This document shows positions 1 to 8,721 of a stretch of 29,411 nt of DNA, in pieces. The first letter of the stretch is position 1. Each line of letters opens with the position of its first letter. The notes beneath the pieces were generated by a model. That model was not told the origin of the DNA. It ran no database searches and was given only the letters and a program-made list of their open reading frames with translations. The DNA is taken from assembly GCA_025201865.1 (NCBI GenBank), contig MU602695.1, forward strand, positions 41,407 to 70,817, given 5' to 3'. The translations under genes were made by a program, and so were the position numbers. Source of the DNA: Ramicandelaber brevisporus. Its lineage: Eukaryota; Kickxellomycota; Ramicandelaberales; Ramicandelaberaceae.

Positions 1-625
1 CCATAAAGTGGAACCCAGCTCTCCAGCTCTCCTTCTAACTATACTGACTAGTCTTTGCCAGTTTTCTTCATTTTAAATCCAGATTGTCATTGAGATCGCT
101 CGAGGAATGGCCACTGAATAGCTGCCCAAATCTCAGTGCAGACGTGGAAGGCTGCGACAGCCAGTGAGTGAGTGCACTTGTGGAGTAGCGCTGTTCCCAG
201 TTTATATCTGCAACAAATGTTCGAATCGGCACAAACTGGCTGCCAGCTCAGCACCTTTGTCTCGCGCTCAGCATGGAATGAGTGAGAGTGACGAAGGAGG
301 CGACCGAGTCGTCCACACGCGAGAATGCTTGCATCATGTGTGACACTGATTGCACTCCCCATGTTCAGCATCACTCACTGCAGACTCTACTCAACATACT
401 GCCATCGGCCACTGGAGAGCTGTGAAACCAGATGAGACGCTCCCCGCGATCGTTACATTGTCGATTGGATTCAAAAAGGCATCCCGGATTGGGAAGAGAG
501 CGAGAGAGCGAGAGAGCGAGCGAGAGAGTGTTACTGGCTCCAACTACCAAGCTGTGCTCTCTTTGTCTGCCATCTGCCATCCAAACTCCACACGCACTGT
601 TCACTGTTTTGCTACTGCTTCAACA
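1..625. other. Upstream region of the COQ1-like gene; no gene seen
   Basis: I see no convincing gene here. Open frames on both strands lack recognisable protein character. A purine-rich low-complexity tract of GAGAGAGC-type repeats lies at about 494-529, within 100 bases of the start codon at 626, and looks like leader sequence. A same-frame ATG at 350 would extend the downstream protein by 92 residues, but that extension runs through the GAGAGAGC tract and reads as Arg/Glu/Ser low complexity, so I treat it as untranslated. Confidence 0.5.
494..529 (+). repeat. GAGAGAGC purine tract in leader
   Basis: The tract is an imperfect run of GAGAGAGC units, all purine apart from single C residues, about 97 bases upstream of the COQ1-like start codon. 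It is probably transcribed leader or a promoter tract. Confidence 0.6.
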
Positions 626-1804
626 ATGTCATCCGCTCCATCAGTCTTGAAAGCCGCCATCAATCTCATCAAGGACGAGCTCGCTGCGATTCCCGCCGGC
701 ATCCACCAGCAACTGCTCTCGAATGTAGGCATCTTCAACAGAGTCACGGCGTATCTGTTCAGTGACAAGCCGAGCAAGCTCATCCGTCCGCAGATTACCT
801 TTCTGCTGGCATTGGCCACCAGTTTGGCGCCAGGCACAGTCCCGCCACAATTCGACTACAGGCTGATGGACACTCCCACTGCCAGCTCCGGCAACGACAT
901 CCTCGCCGATCCGCTTTCCGTCCATCCACCCGACTAATATGAGCCGCGAGTCAAAGACGGTGGCGCGAATAGCACCATTCTGCCAACGCAGATTCGCCTG
1001 GCCGAGATCGTCGAGATGATGCACGGCGCGTCGCTTGTCCACGACGACATCATCGACGAGGCTGACACACGCCGCGGCAAGCCCGCGATCCACAAAGCCT
1101 TCGGCATCCGCGTGGCCGTGGTGTATGGCGACTACGTGTGCGCGAGAGTGGCAGCTGCAGTGGCGCGTCTGCGCAGCGGTGAGTACACCGAGATGATCAG
1201 CGTGTTCTTCAAGGACATGTGCGATGGCGAGATGATCCACCTGTACAATGTTCCCGCTGAGAGTGTCAGCTCCGGCACGGCGCAGTTCACATTCGATGAG
1301 CCGTACGACTTCTACCTGAAGAAGACATACACCAAGGCAGGCACGCTGTTCAACCACTGCTGCCGGCTCACGGCGATGCTCGGCGGCTGCACTCCGGCGG
1401 TTGTGGAGCTCGCGACGCAGATTGGATACAACCTCGGCATTGCGTTCCAGTTTGTCGATGATCTGGTTGACTTCACGCACACCGAGGAACAAACCAGCAA
1501 GCCGGTGCAGGTGGATATCGCCGATGGATTTGCAACTGCGCCAGTGCTGTTTGCGTGGCAAGAACACTCCGAGCTCGGCGACATGATCGTCCGCCGCTTC
1601 AGCGAGCCTGGCGATGTGGAGCACGCCATGCATCTGGTTTACAACAGCCAAGGCATCCCGAAGACATTTGCCGCACTTGATGGCTACATTGCGAAGACTG
1701 TGGATGGCTTGAGCCAACTGCCCGACTCACTTCCCCGCAATGCTCTGATTGCCATCGTCGAATCGCTCGCACACATGGCTCGTGGTGATAACTGGCACGT
1801 TTAA
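626..1804 (+). CDS. COQ1: Trans-polyprenyl diphosphate synthase (COQ1-like), interrupted by an in-frame TAA or a short intron
   Basis: Members of this family make the isoprenoid tail of ubiquinone in the mitochondrion from IPP and an allylic primer. The reading contains the LIRPQ block (GKxxRP region), ILPTQIRLAEIVEMMH, the first Asp-rich motif LVHDDIIDEAD with TRRGKP, and the second Asp-rich motif FQFVDDLVDF. A TAA at 935-937 lies in the same frame between the N-terminal part and ILPTQ, in the variable loop, and the frame is open again straight afterwards to the TAA at 1802-1804. Removing 822-956 (135 nt; donor GTTTGG, branch-like CTAAT at 934-938, acceptor AAAG) would keep the frame and give 347 residues, but the donor is weak. 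Several usually conserved positions differ: GNK reads GIR, and KTA reads KAG. It may therefore be a diverged paralogue or a decaying gene. The start at 626 has A at -3. There is no long presequence. The family call is firm; the gene structure is not. Confidence 0.85.
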
Positions 1805-1959
1805 CTATCTATCCTTCTGATTCTTTCTTGTTGCCTTGCTCATTAGGACAGCTAGTATGAGATATCGTACCTGCGCAACGCAATCCTGCTTAGGATGAGT
1901 TCTCATAGCTATTCATGTGACTATTGAGAAATCATTTAGTTGCCAGTTGATTAAGCTTT

Positions 1960-1965
1960 AATAAA
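1960..1965 (+). terminator. AATAAA polyadenylation-like signal of the COQ1-like gene
   Basis: An AATAAA hexamer lies about 155 bases after the stop codon, in AT-rich sequence between the convergent COQ1-like and kinase genes. The position suits a 3'-end signal, but the hexamer alone is weak evidence. Confidence 0.4.
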
Positions 1966-2020
1966 ATAAGTATAAAAAGGTTTGATACTTAAGTGTATAC
2001 TGTTGCGTTTGTAATATTTA

Positions 2021-2387
2021 TCATGACTTCTCACCCTTCTCATTACTCTCGCTTAGTTTGTTAGACGAACTGCCTGCTGCTGTTGTAGTAGTCACAGCAG
2101 GACCTCCACTTCCGCCACTACCCGCAGAACTGCTATTTCCGGCCGATCCGCCACTGTTCCTTCCGTCGATTGTGGCAGCTGATGACATGAATCCAAAGCA
2201 AGCTCGCTCGAAATCAAATGGCGCAAATGCCTGAATATAGTTGTCGTTTACAGGTGGTTTGGATCGATGTAAATATGCTGCAGCTGAACTGGGTCTACGA
2301 TTAGCTGCGGATGTGCTTGGCTTTGGGGCGGCTGCGATTGCAACAGCTGTGTTGGGAGAATCGCCATCTCTGCCACCAGGCTGTTGT

Positions 2388-2425
<38 letters not shown>

Positions 2426-3483
2426 GTGTTGATGCTGTTGTTGTTGACCGAATAGATTAAACAATGCGAATGATCTTGAGAGGCGTCGACTACCACCACC
2501 AGTGCTTGGTCTGCCAGTTGATGGGATTGACTCGCCGCCAGCCAGTGTACTCCCACCTCCACCACCAACACCACCAACACCTCCACCGGAATATCTGCTA
2601 CCTTTTGGCTTTGATGAGCGTTTTGGATAAACTCTGAGTGGCGATTCTTCCAGCAACAACTCTTCCAATTCATGGGTGGCATCAAAATTAGAGTGTCTTC
2701 CATCAGGCACAAATACTGGTGAGTAATCCAACTCAATAGCCTTCTGCCAGTTAATTTCACTGAACCATGGATGAGCCTGCAACAATCTAAATGCGCCATG
2801 TAAATGCTCAGTTGATGGAACCACGTCGCGTACTGACTGTGTTAATTGAGCTGTGTTGTTGTTATTGCTGCTGTTCCCAGCATCATCACCGCTCTGAGTT
2901 GCAGAGTCTGTTTGCGTCGGGTGTGATGCTGTGTGTATAGTGTCAAAACTATCGGCTGATTTCTGAGCTGGACAAAACACACCAAGTCTCAATCTTGGAT
3001 CATGAGTTAAGAGTCTTCGAATGAAATCCTGAGCAGCTGGCGATACGATTGGTGTATTTGGGAATTTCAATCTGGTTGATGCAGCTGGATCTGAAATGCA
3101 TCGGGCGAGGTCGTCATTTGTACGACCATGGAATGGACGTCTTCCATACAACAATTCATATAAGGTAACGCCTAGACTCCACCAATCAACTGAGAATCCA
3201 TATCCAAGAGGCGGCTCAGTTGGTTTGATTTGTTGCTGTACTAATTGTGGCGTTGGAGGCTGTAACTGTTGCTGTTGCTGCTGCTGCTGTTGAGCAGGCA
3301 CTGATGACTCCCTAAATTCAGTCGAGTCTCTTACTTGTACATTTGCACTTGACTTGCGAGATATTCCAATTTCCTCAATGATATCTGCCAACTTGCTGAC
3401 TGGTTGCTGCGGGTATTGTTGATTAGTGATATCTTTCATTTCGATTCCATCCTGCTGTACCCTGAGCTGACTTGGATTTGCTT

Positions 3484-3515
<32 letters not shown>

Positions 3516-4498
3516 TGTAGCTTAGCGTCTGCCATGGAGTCCTTCTGGCGTCTTCTTCTTCTTTTTAACTCCAGAACCTCGGGTGCCATATACGCCAAAC
3601 TCCCAGCAACAGATGTTAAACCGCCTCTTCCTTGTCTCAATCTCGCTGCAATATTCATATCGCTCAATTTCAAGCATCCATTTCCAGTCAATAGGCAATT
3701 GTCTGGTTTAATGTCTCGATGAATAATACCAGCGTATGCATGTAAGAAATGAAGAGCCAAGGAAATGGAGACTGCGTATTGTCTGACTGCAGCTTCAGGG
3801 AATGGCCCGGATCTTTCCAAATGGAATCTCAGGTCACCTCCCAGCATTAAATCCAGTACCATGAATAAGTTCTCGTCATCTTGGAATGCATAATGTAGAT
3901 TAACGATGCAGGGATGCGACTTGTACTGAGCTGGATGTCGAATTGCCAAGCTCCGTGTTGTAACCAAGAAGTTACCATCAAATGGCTGGTCGGATGATAT
4001 TGTAGTCGCACGGCGTCTGTCTCGATGCACTGATGATGCTGATGCCGATGAAGGTGAATTTGACCCATTTCCCTCTTTGCGAGCACAGTCAGCGACATCT
4101 TGCTGTTTGGGCAGCTGTAACAATGTGCCATTTCCAGCTGCTGATGCCTGTCCAATTGCCAGTGGATTCTGAGCTAGATTCTGATGTTGAAGTTGAATGG
4201 GTAAGAAGATTGAGTCGGAATTTGTACAGTTAGCTGCAATGATACTGGCCTGCCACACTTTGATTAGATACTCCAGGATTCTTCTTTCTTGAACTACGTT
4301 ATCAACTGCACGCTGTTGAAGACATCTCTGTTTGTTGATGTACTTGAGTGCATACTGCTGTCTATCGGGTCCTCGATGCTCCACTATGCGCACTCTGCCA
4401 AATGCTCCTCTTCCGATACACCGAAGAATCTGGAAATGTGCCAATGACACTGGCTCACTGAAGTCAGGATCTGCCTCTTTACAGCAAATGTTACCCAT
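2021..4498 (-). CDS. YANK/STK32-family Ser/Thr protein kinase with polyQ insertions
   Basis: The protein has 825 residues. The start at 4498 is chosen because the N-terminus MGNICCKE is an N-myristoylation plus Cys-palmitoylation signature like that of fungal YANK kinases; the frame is open for 141 more codons upstream, but those are low complexity. Kinase landmarks are the glycine loop GRGAFG (29-34), K52, E71, HRDIKPDN (260-267), D280 in SDMNIA where most kinases have DFG (YANKs have DFNIA), APE (305-307), and VDWWSLGVTLYELL. A 100-residue low-complexity insertion separates the alpha-C region from FMVLD. A second insertion follows APE, with a run of five Arg and two Q tracts, and a third polyQ lies near residues 684-706. 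Normal STK32 proteins are about 400 residues. It probably acts as a membrane-anchored kinase, but its substrates cannot be inferred. It is convergent with the COQ1-like gene. Confidence 0.88.
2381..2446 (-). repeat. CAG/CAA repeat coding for polyQ (kinase C-terminal part)
   Basis: A run of CTG/TTG on the plus strand reads as CAG/CAA glutamine codons in the kinase, interrupted by His codons. Mixed CAG and CAA codons suggest it is not a pure, highly unstable array. Confidence 0.85.
3261..3294 (-). repeat. CAG/CAA repeat coding for polyQ (kinase activation-segment insertion, distal)
   Basis: This run of nine to ten Gln codons lies in the insertion between APE and VDWWS of the kinase. It is followed by a Gln/Pro-rich stretch before the domain resumes. 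Confidence 0.8.
3480..3519 (-). repeat. CAG/CAA repeat coding for polyQ (kinase activation-segment insertion, proximal)
   Basis: A run of about twelve Gln codons follows KDSMADAKL, soon after the APE motif and the Arg run. It is the longer of the two Q tracts within this insertion. Confidence 0.8.
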
Positions 4499-5100
4499 CG
4501 AATTCAATCTGTCGTCTGTGTGCCCACTTGGTTGTCTATTGTCTATTATGTATTGTCTATTATGAGTAGTTGCGAGTAGTGAGTAGTGAGTAGCGAGTAG
4601 TGAGTAATAATAAGCAGTAATGAGCAGTGTAAGTAATGTGAATAATGTGAGCAGTTTGCGTTTGTGACTGCGCTGTTGTTGGAAATGAACAGCAAGATGA
4701 AGTGAGACAGCCGTGTGAAATAGGCGAGATCTTGTGGCAAAAGAAATGAAAAAAACAAAGTTGGAGATGGTGGCGAGTCTTCTCCTTCTGCTGACACTAT
4801 GCTTGGTTTTGCTGCCTGCCAGTCGGATGAAGGATGGTGAGGATGATGATAGCAACAGTAGTAGTTGTTGTAGTAGTTGTTGTAGTCTCGGGGAGTAGCG
4901 GGAACTATGTGCTCCGCTCACCGAATGATATCGTTATCTTTTGCAGCTGTGTTCGAATTGTGTGATTATGAACAAATGAATGGTCAACGTGGAATCGAAC
5001 ACGTGTGGAACACAGCCGCGAACCAAGCAATCAACTGTGCACACGCGAAGAGGGTAGAGAAATAGGAGGAAGAAGAAGAGGGCTGAAATTAAAATAAAAA

Positions 5101-5131
5101 AGAAAAGAAAGAAAGAAAGAAAGAAAGAAAA
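5101..5131. repeat. (GAAA)n microsatellite
   Basis: This is a tandem GAAA array of about seven units on the plus strand, in the intergenic region upstream of the kinase. It reads TTTC on the kinase coding strand. Confidence 0.85.
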
Positions 5132-5215
5132 ACAAGGCGAGACGAAACGAAACGATACGATACGATACGAACAACAAAGTAGAAAGGTCAAGTGCGTGTT
5201 GCCGCCTACCTTACA

Positions 5216-5250
5216 ATGAATGAATGAATGAATGAATGAATGAATGAATG
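5216..5250. repeat. (AATG)n microsatellite
   Basis: About nine tandem AATG units lie in the kinase upstream region. On the kinase coding strand this is CATT, similar in type to the CACT and CGCT leader repeats of other genes in the window. Confidence 0.9.
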
Positions 5251-5584
5251 ACCAAGAGGCAATAAGAGAGACCAGGGTATTAAAAAAAAAAGATTGACGA
5301 TCCATTCGATTTGGTCGTTGACTGACTGACTGACTTCATCGTGACTGGTGAGTTACATTACAAAGACAACACAATACTGCACACCACTACACAACACAAC
5401 ACAACACAACACAATATGCAATGTGCATCATCTCAACAATCTCAACCTCTCTGTTAATAAATACACCTTCACACTCTCATTCACTCATTTACTGGCTCGC
5501 ACGCTCGCTTGATAATACTATACATTGTGCTTTTTGCAATTTCAATACCAAATTACTCTTTGCTTTATACTAATGGCAGCGCGC

Positions 5585-6007
5585 TTAATGAGATCCCTTC
5601 TTTGCGGGAATCGCACCCCATCCGCCGCTTCCCTTCGATGACTTGCTTTCCTCGTTCTTCATCTTTTCCCTCTTCTCGTTGATGTACTCAATTCTGAGCC
5701 GCTCGCGAATATCCTCCGTGGTGTGTAGCCGCACGCATTCATTCAGCGTACGCAAAGCGTCTCGGCATGCCCACGGGATGGAAAATGACCGGCCCGTCAG
5801 ACATTCTGCATAGGTTTTGGATTGCTCTGGGCAGCTTTTCAGAGCTTGTTCGCGCATCTTCTGGATCAGCACTTCTTCTTCGCGCCGAGAGAGGGAGATA
5901 ATCTCAGGCTGGATGACTGCATTAACATTGCTATTTGCTGGTGTAGCTGTTGCTGTTGCTGTTGCCGTTGTTGCTGGCGTGGCGGTTGTGGTTGTTAGTG
6001 TGCTCAT
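5585..6007 (-). CDS. CMC1: CMC1-like twin CX9C mitochondrial protein
   Basis: This is a protein of 140 residues. CMC1 proteins sit in the mitochondrial intermembrane space, are folded by the MIA40 pathway and help cytochrome c oxidase assembly. Two CX9C pairs are visible, C59/C69 and C81/C91. The flanking text EEEVLIQKMREQALKSC and RIEYINEKREK match the CMC1 pattern, where a PKIMRE-like block comes before the first cysteine and EYLKEREE follows the last. The first 30 residues are a Thr/Ala-rich low-complexity stretch and the tail is Lys/Ser/Gly-rich, so the protein is longer than the roughly 110-residue family norm. The start is the ATG at 6005-6007. It is transcribed away from ribosomal protein S8e and shares a 677-base divergent region with it. 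COX19- or COX23-like proteins are less likely given the flanking sequence. Confidence 0.85.
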   Translation of the reverse strand: MSTLTTTTATPATTATATATATPANSNVNAVIQPEIISLSRREEEVLIQKMREQALKSCPEQSKTYAECLTGRSFSIPWACRDALRTLNECVRLHTTEDIRERLRIEYINEKREKMKNEESKSSKGSGGWGAIPAKKGSH

Positions 6008-6280
6008 CTTTCGTGCCTGGAAACAAAGTTAGGTGTAAAAAAATAAATAATATCTGCTGGAAAAGGAAATGAAATGAACCGAAAAAAAATGACATCATCG
6101 TGACGGACAGATATGAACTCGAAGCGTTCGTCGATATCATTGTGACCGAGCTTGTCATAGCCAGTGATTATCTATACATCTTCATCGAGTTGATGTCTTT
6201 AATCCAATACCTTGTACAGATCAACTTGCACTTCCAGACTTGGTCCAAATAGATGTGAAAAAAAACCAAACAGCTGAGAC

Positions 6281-6288
6281 TGACGTCA
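6281..6288. promoter_or_regulatory. CRE-type palindrome TGACGTCA (bZIP site candidate)
   Basis: This is a perfect 8-base CRE, the classical ATF/CREB-type bZIP recognition sequence. It is 274 bases upstream of the CMC1 start and 397 bases upstream of the S8e start. The other copies of this octamer that I noticed lie inside coding sequence (9780-9787 and in the GDH gene), so one copy could be chance. Its position in a divergent promoter makes it a reasonable candidate. Confidence 0.4.
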
Positions 6289-6326
6289 TGCCGAGTTTAA
6301 CTCTGGCTTACTATCGACAACATCAA

Positions 6327-6355
6327 TCACTGCAATTCACTGCAATTCACTGCAT
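6327..6355. repeat. Three tandem 10-base units
   Basis: The unit TCACTGCAAT is repeated almost exactly three times (the third ends CATA). The 10-base period equals about one DNA helix turn. It lies in the CMC1/S8e divergent region and may be a cluster of sites or chance duplication. Confidence 0.6.
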
Positions 6356-6684
6356 ATCGTAACCAAATGTTTATCCACGCATCATTTTTTATCCATTACG
6401 GAAATGACAATTTACATTGTTGAAAATTGAAGATTTTAAATTAATTTTGCAATTTTATTTTGCAATTTTATATTTTTCTGATTTTCAACAAAGTGACGCC
6501 GCCTGACCCTAAATTAATTAAAATTGAGAATTGGCTCGAGATCAGCACAGTTTAGTTTGCGACCAACACACACACAAAACGCAGACACACACGCACAATA
6601 GCAGCGCACTGCAGCTGGGCCAGATCGATCCTTCTCTTGCACAATCGCACCCAAACTTCGTAAAAATACCCTCGATCGTAACAA

Positions 6685-7317
6685 ATGGCTCTTGGCAGAG
6701 ATTCACGCCACAAGCGCTCCCACACCGGTGCTCGCCGCGCCTTCTACCGCAAGAAGCGCAAGTTCGAGGCCGCTCGTCAGCCAGCCATGACCAAGATGGG
6801 TCCAAAGCGCATCCACACTGTTCGTGTGCGCGGTGGCAACGTCAAGTTCCGTGCTATGCGCCTTGACACTGGCAACTTCGCCTGGGCCTCCGAGTCCGCC
6901 ACCAAGAAGGCTCGTATCGTGGCTGTCGTCTACAACGCCTCCAACAACGAGTTGGTCCGTACCAACACCCTTGTGAAGGGCGCCATCGTCCAGATTGATG
7001 CCACTCCATTCCGTCAGTACTACGAGAACTTCTACGCCTTGCCAATTGGCCGCAAGAACAAGGCTGCTGAGGCTGCTCAGACTGCCGAGGGTGAGGCCGT
7101 CGTCGACCCACTCACCAAGCCACGCTCTGCCCACAACAAGAAGGTCATTGAGGCTCGTCAGGCCAAGGCCAAGGTTGAGCAGGCTGTTGCCGACCAGTTC
7201 GTTGCTGGCCGTCTGTACGCTATCATCACCTCTCGTCCAGGTCAGTCTGGCCGTGCTGATGGCTACATCCTGGAGGGCAAGGAGCTTGAGTTCTACGCCC
7301 GCAAGCTCAAGAAATAA
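6685..7317 (+). CDS. RPS8: 40S ribosomal protein S8 (eS8)
   Basis: The protein has 210 residues, the expected eS8 length, and is a structural part of the small ribosomal subunit. The N-terminus [18 protein letters not shown] followed by YRKKRKFE is the family signature, and [50 protein letters not shown] and [12 protein letters not shown] match throughout. The wording IDATPFRQ and [12 protein letters not shown] is fungal-like. It has no intron, although RPS genes of many fungi do. Codon use is strongly biased to C/G-ending codons, as expected for high expression. The start codon has the context ACAAATGG. Confidence 0.97.
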   Translation: MALGRDSRHKRSHTGARRAFYRKKRKFEAARQPAMTKMGPKRIHTVRVRGGNVKFRAMRLDTGNFAWASESATKKARIVAVVYNASNNELVRTNTLVKGAIVQIDATPFRQYYENFYALPIGRKNKAAEAAQTAEGEAVVDPLTKPRSAHNKKVIEARQAKAKVEQAVADQFVAGRLYAIITSRPGQSGRADGYILEGKELEFYARKLKK

Positions 7318-7578
7318 ACTATTCTATTGTGTTGTTGAATCAGTTAACTGCAATCAAAAAAAGAGTACCATATTTGATGTACATTATATAGATATACATA
7401 CATTAAGCATGTTTCAATGAGCTAGAAGATGAGATAGGAAAGAGGATAGGTTTGTTGTTTGTTCGCCTCGTTCGCCTTGTCTGGACAGGCAAATACTCTC
7501 GCTGTCTCGCGCTGTTGTTGCTTTTTCTCTCTGTCTCTCTCCGTCACTCTCTATCGTTTTCCATAGCTCCAAACTGAA

Positions 7579-8247
7579 ATGACTCTGCTGGCGGTTCTTG
7601 CCACTGTGGTCACCGCCAGCATGATGCTGAGCGGCATACCACGCACGCTCGCTATGCGTCGCGCCGGGTCCACTCTCGACCAGCCCTTCTTCCCGATCCT
7701 GGCCATGTTCGCCTGCACCGCACTGTGGTGCAAATACGGCCTCCTCATCCACGACACCGCCATCATATCAGTCAACGGCCTCGGGCTCGTCGTATCAACA
7801 CTCAACGCCTATGTTTACCACTCCGTGTCTGGCTCGCTCCAAGAGTACGCCGAGCGCCAATTCTGCATCACGGCTGCCAGCGTAGCCTCTTTGCTAGCAT
7901 TTATTGTGCTTGGCGTAGCATCACCAGACCGCGCAGTTGTGTATCTTGGCTTGATGGCATGCATTGGATCGCTCGTCATGTTTGGCGCGCCTCTCATCTC
8001 ACTGAAGCAAGTGCTTGCCACCAAGAATGCCCAGGTGCTGTCGATGCCGTTCTCGATAACATCGCTCGGCACCAGCACACTTTGGACTCTGTATGGCATG
8101 TCGATTGGTGACTGGAATATCATCATTCCAAACGCCATTGGTGCCTTCCTGGCTAGTATTCAAGTGTTTTTGATTGTACTTTATGAAGGTATTGGATTTG
8201 ACAAATTGAGAACGACGTCAACTCCACTTCCACAAACTATGCCTTAA
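7579..8247 (+). CDS. SWEET (MtN3/saliva) sugar transporter
   Basis: The protein has 222 residues, the usual SWEET size, with seven predicted membrane segments arranged as two MtN3 repeats joined by a linker helix. SWEETs are bidirectional facilitators of mono- or disaccharides. Repeat 1 has SGIPRTLAMRRAGS and ALWCKYGLL (P21, W50), with N66 in SVNGLG. Repeat 2 has FGAPLISLKQVLATKNAQVL, MPFSITS, TLWTLYGM (W169) and N185 in PNAIG. The two membrane Asn residues and Trp residues are the known substrate-pocket positions of the family. The tail after residue 205 is short and polar. The gene follows S8e by 262 bases on the same strand. Its leader at about 7503-7557 is a CT-rich tract. Confidence 0.93.
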   Translation: MTLLAVLATVVTASMMLSGIPRTLAMRRAGSTLDQPFFPILAMFACTALWCKYGLLIHDTAIISVNGLGLVVSTLNAYVYHSVSGSLQEYAERQFCITAASVASLLAFIVLGVASPDRAVVYLGLMACIGSLVMFGAPLISLKQVLATKNAQVLSMPFSITSLGTSTLWTLYGMSIGDWNIIIPNAIGAFLASIQVFLIVLYEGIGFDKLRTTSTPLPQTMP

Positions 8248-8323
8248 ATGCTGTTGCTTTTTTTAATCTAATGTATTGACATTCAGATTGGAATGAGGAG
8301 AATATAGGAGGATGATATAACAT

Positions 8324-8329
8324 AATAAA
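8324..8329 (+). terminator. AATAAA polyadenylation-like signal of the SWEET gene
   Basis: The hexamer lies 77 bases after the SWEET stop codon, a suitable spacing for a 3'-end signal. Confidence 0.4.
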
Positions 8330-8654
8330 GCCTTGATCACCAGACTCCAGCGGTGTAACTGCAAAGCATGAACATTCAATCGCAATCACGAACAGAGTGT
8401 TGGATTACTGGCAGCGACGCACCAAATGTTTAACGAGATGATTGAGGTTGTAAGCTATGAAGCCAGCTGACACTTGTGAAGATGGAATGTCTAAATCGAT
8501 CTTGTTGCACAAGACTATTCAAATGGAGCCGATCAATCCTGCCATGACAACATAGTTTGAAGTATGACGCGTAAAGGCTTGAACGAGTCCGATTCGGTTC
8601 TTTAGCCCATCTGACAGCTCCTCCTTGACAAGATAAGTAAGAGCGGTGTTACAG

Positions 8655-8675
8655 GCAAACAAACAAACAAACAAA
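8655..8675. repeat. (AAAC)n short microsatellite
   Basis: About five tandem AAAC units lie in the 3' region of the 854-residue-protein gene. Confidence 0.8.
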
Positions 8676-8721
8676 ACTAATATTCAAATGAAATAGTGGT
8701 ATTATAAGGTAACTGGATGAG

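Larger units (their letters stand above)
4499..5584. other. Long leader/promoter region of the kinase gene; tandem repeats, no gene seen
   Basis: Over one kilobase separates the kinase start from the CMC1 stop. It is rich in short tandem arrays: GTAGTGA-type repeats at about 4564-4606, GAAA at 5101-5131, GATAC at about 5152-5170, AATG at 5216-5250 and ACACA at about 5390-5413. The open frames on either strand follow these repeats and have no protein character. An 18-base hairpin at 4987-5004 resembles a tRNA T-arm but has an eight-base loop and no other tRNA parts. Confidence 0.5.
6008..6684. promoter_or_regulatory. Divergent promoter region, CMC1 / ribosomal protein S8e
   Basis: This AT-rich intergenic region lies between two divergently transcribed genes. 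It contains a perfect TGACGTCA palindrome at 6281-6288, three tandem copies of a 10-base unit (TCACTGCAAT type) at 6327-6355, runs of A and T around 6420-6480, and a CA-rich leader at about 6561-6600 before the S8e start. I see no gene inside it. Confidence 0.6.
8248..8721. other. Convergent intergenic region; one weak open segment
   Basis: This lies between the convergent SWEET and 854-residue-protein genes. It has an AATAAA at 8324-8329 and an AAAC tandem array at about 8655-8675. On the minus strand one frame from about 8655 down to 8407 reads as protein-like sequence broken once by TGA at about 8518-8520. I cannot assign it to a family and do not call a gene. Confidence 0.4.

Noticed and set aside
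87-374. Minus-strand 95-codon frame at the window start
   Set aside because: It has no recognisable motif and no supporting context, and it overlaps another frame of equal quality.
350-625. N-terminal extension of the COQ1-like frame from ATG 350
   Set aside because: It translates the GAGAGAGC leader tract and has no presequence-like or conserved content. ATG 626 has a better context.
641-1717. 358-codon open frame antisense to the COQ1-like gene
   Set aside because: It mirrors the GC-rich sense codons, has no family features, and the sense strand has clear polyprenyl synthase motifs.
4499-4921. 141-codon upstream extension of the kinase frame
   Set aside because: It has no ATG at its far end, consists of repeat-derived Leu/Ser/Tyr text, and would bury the MGNICC lipid-anchor signal.
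4987-5004. T-arm-like hairpin (5-bp stem, loop with TTCGATT on the minus strand)
   Set aside because: The loop has eight bases, and no acceptor, D or anticodon arms can be fitted around it, so it is not a tRNA.
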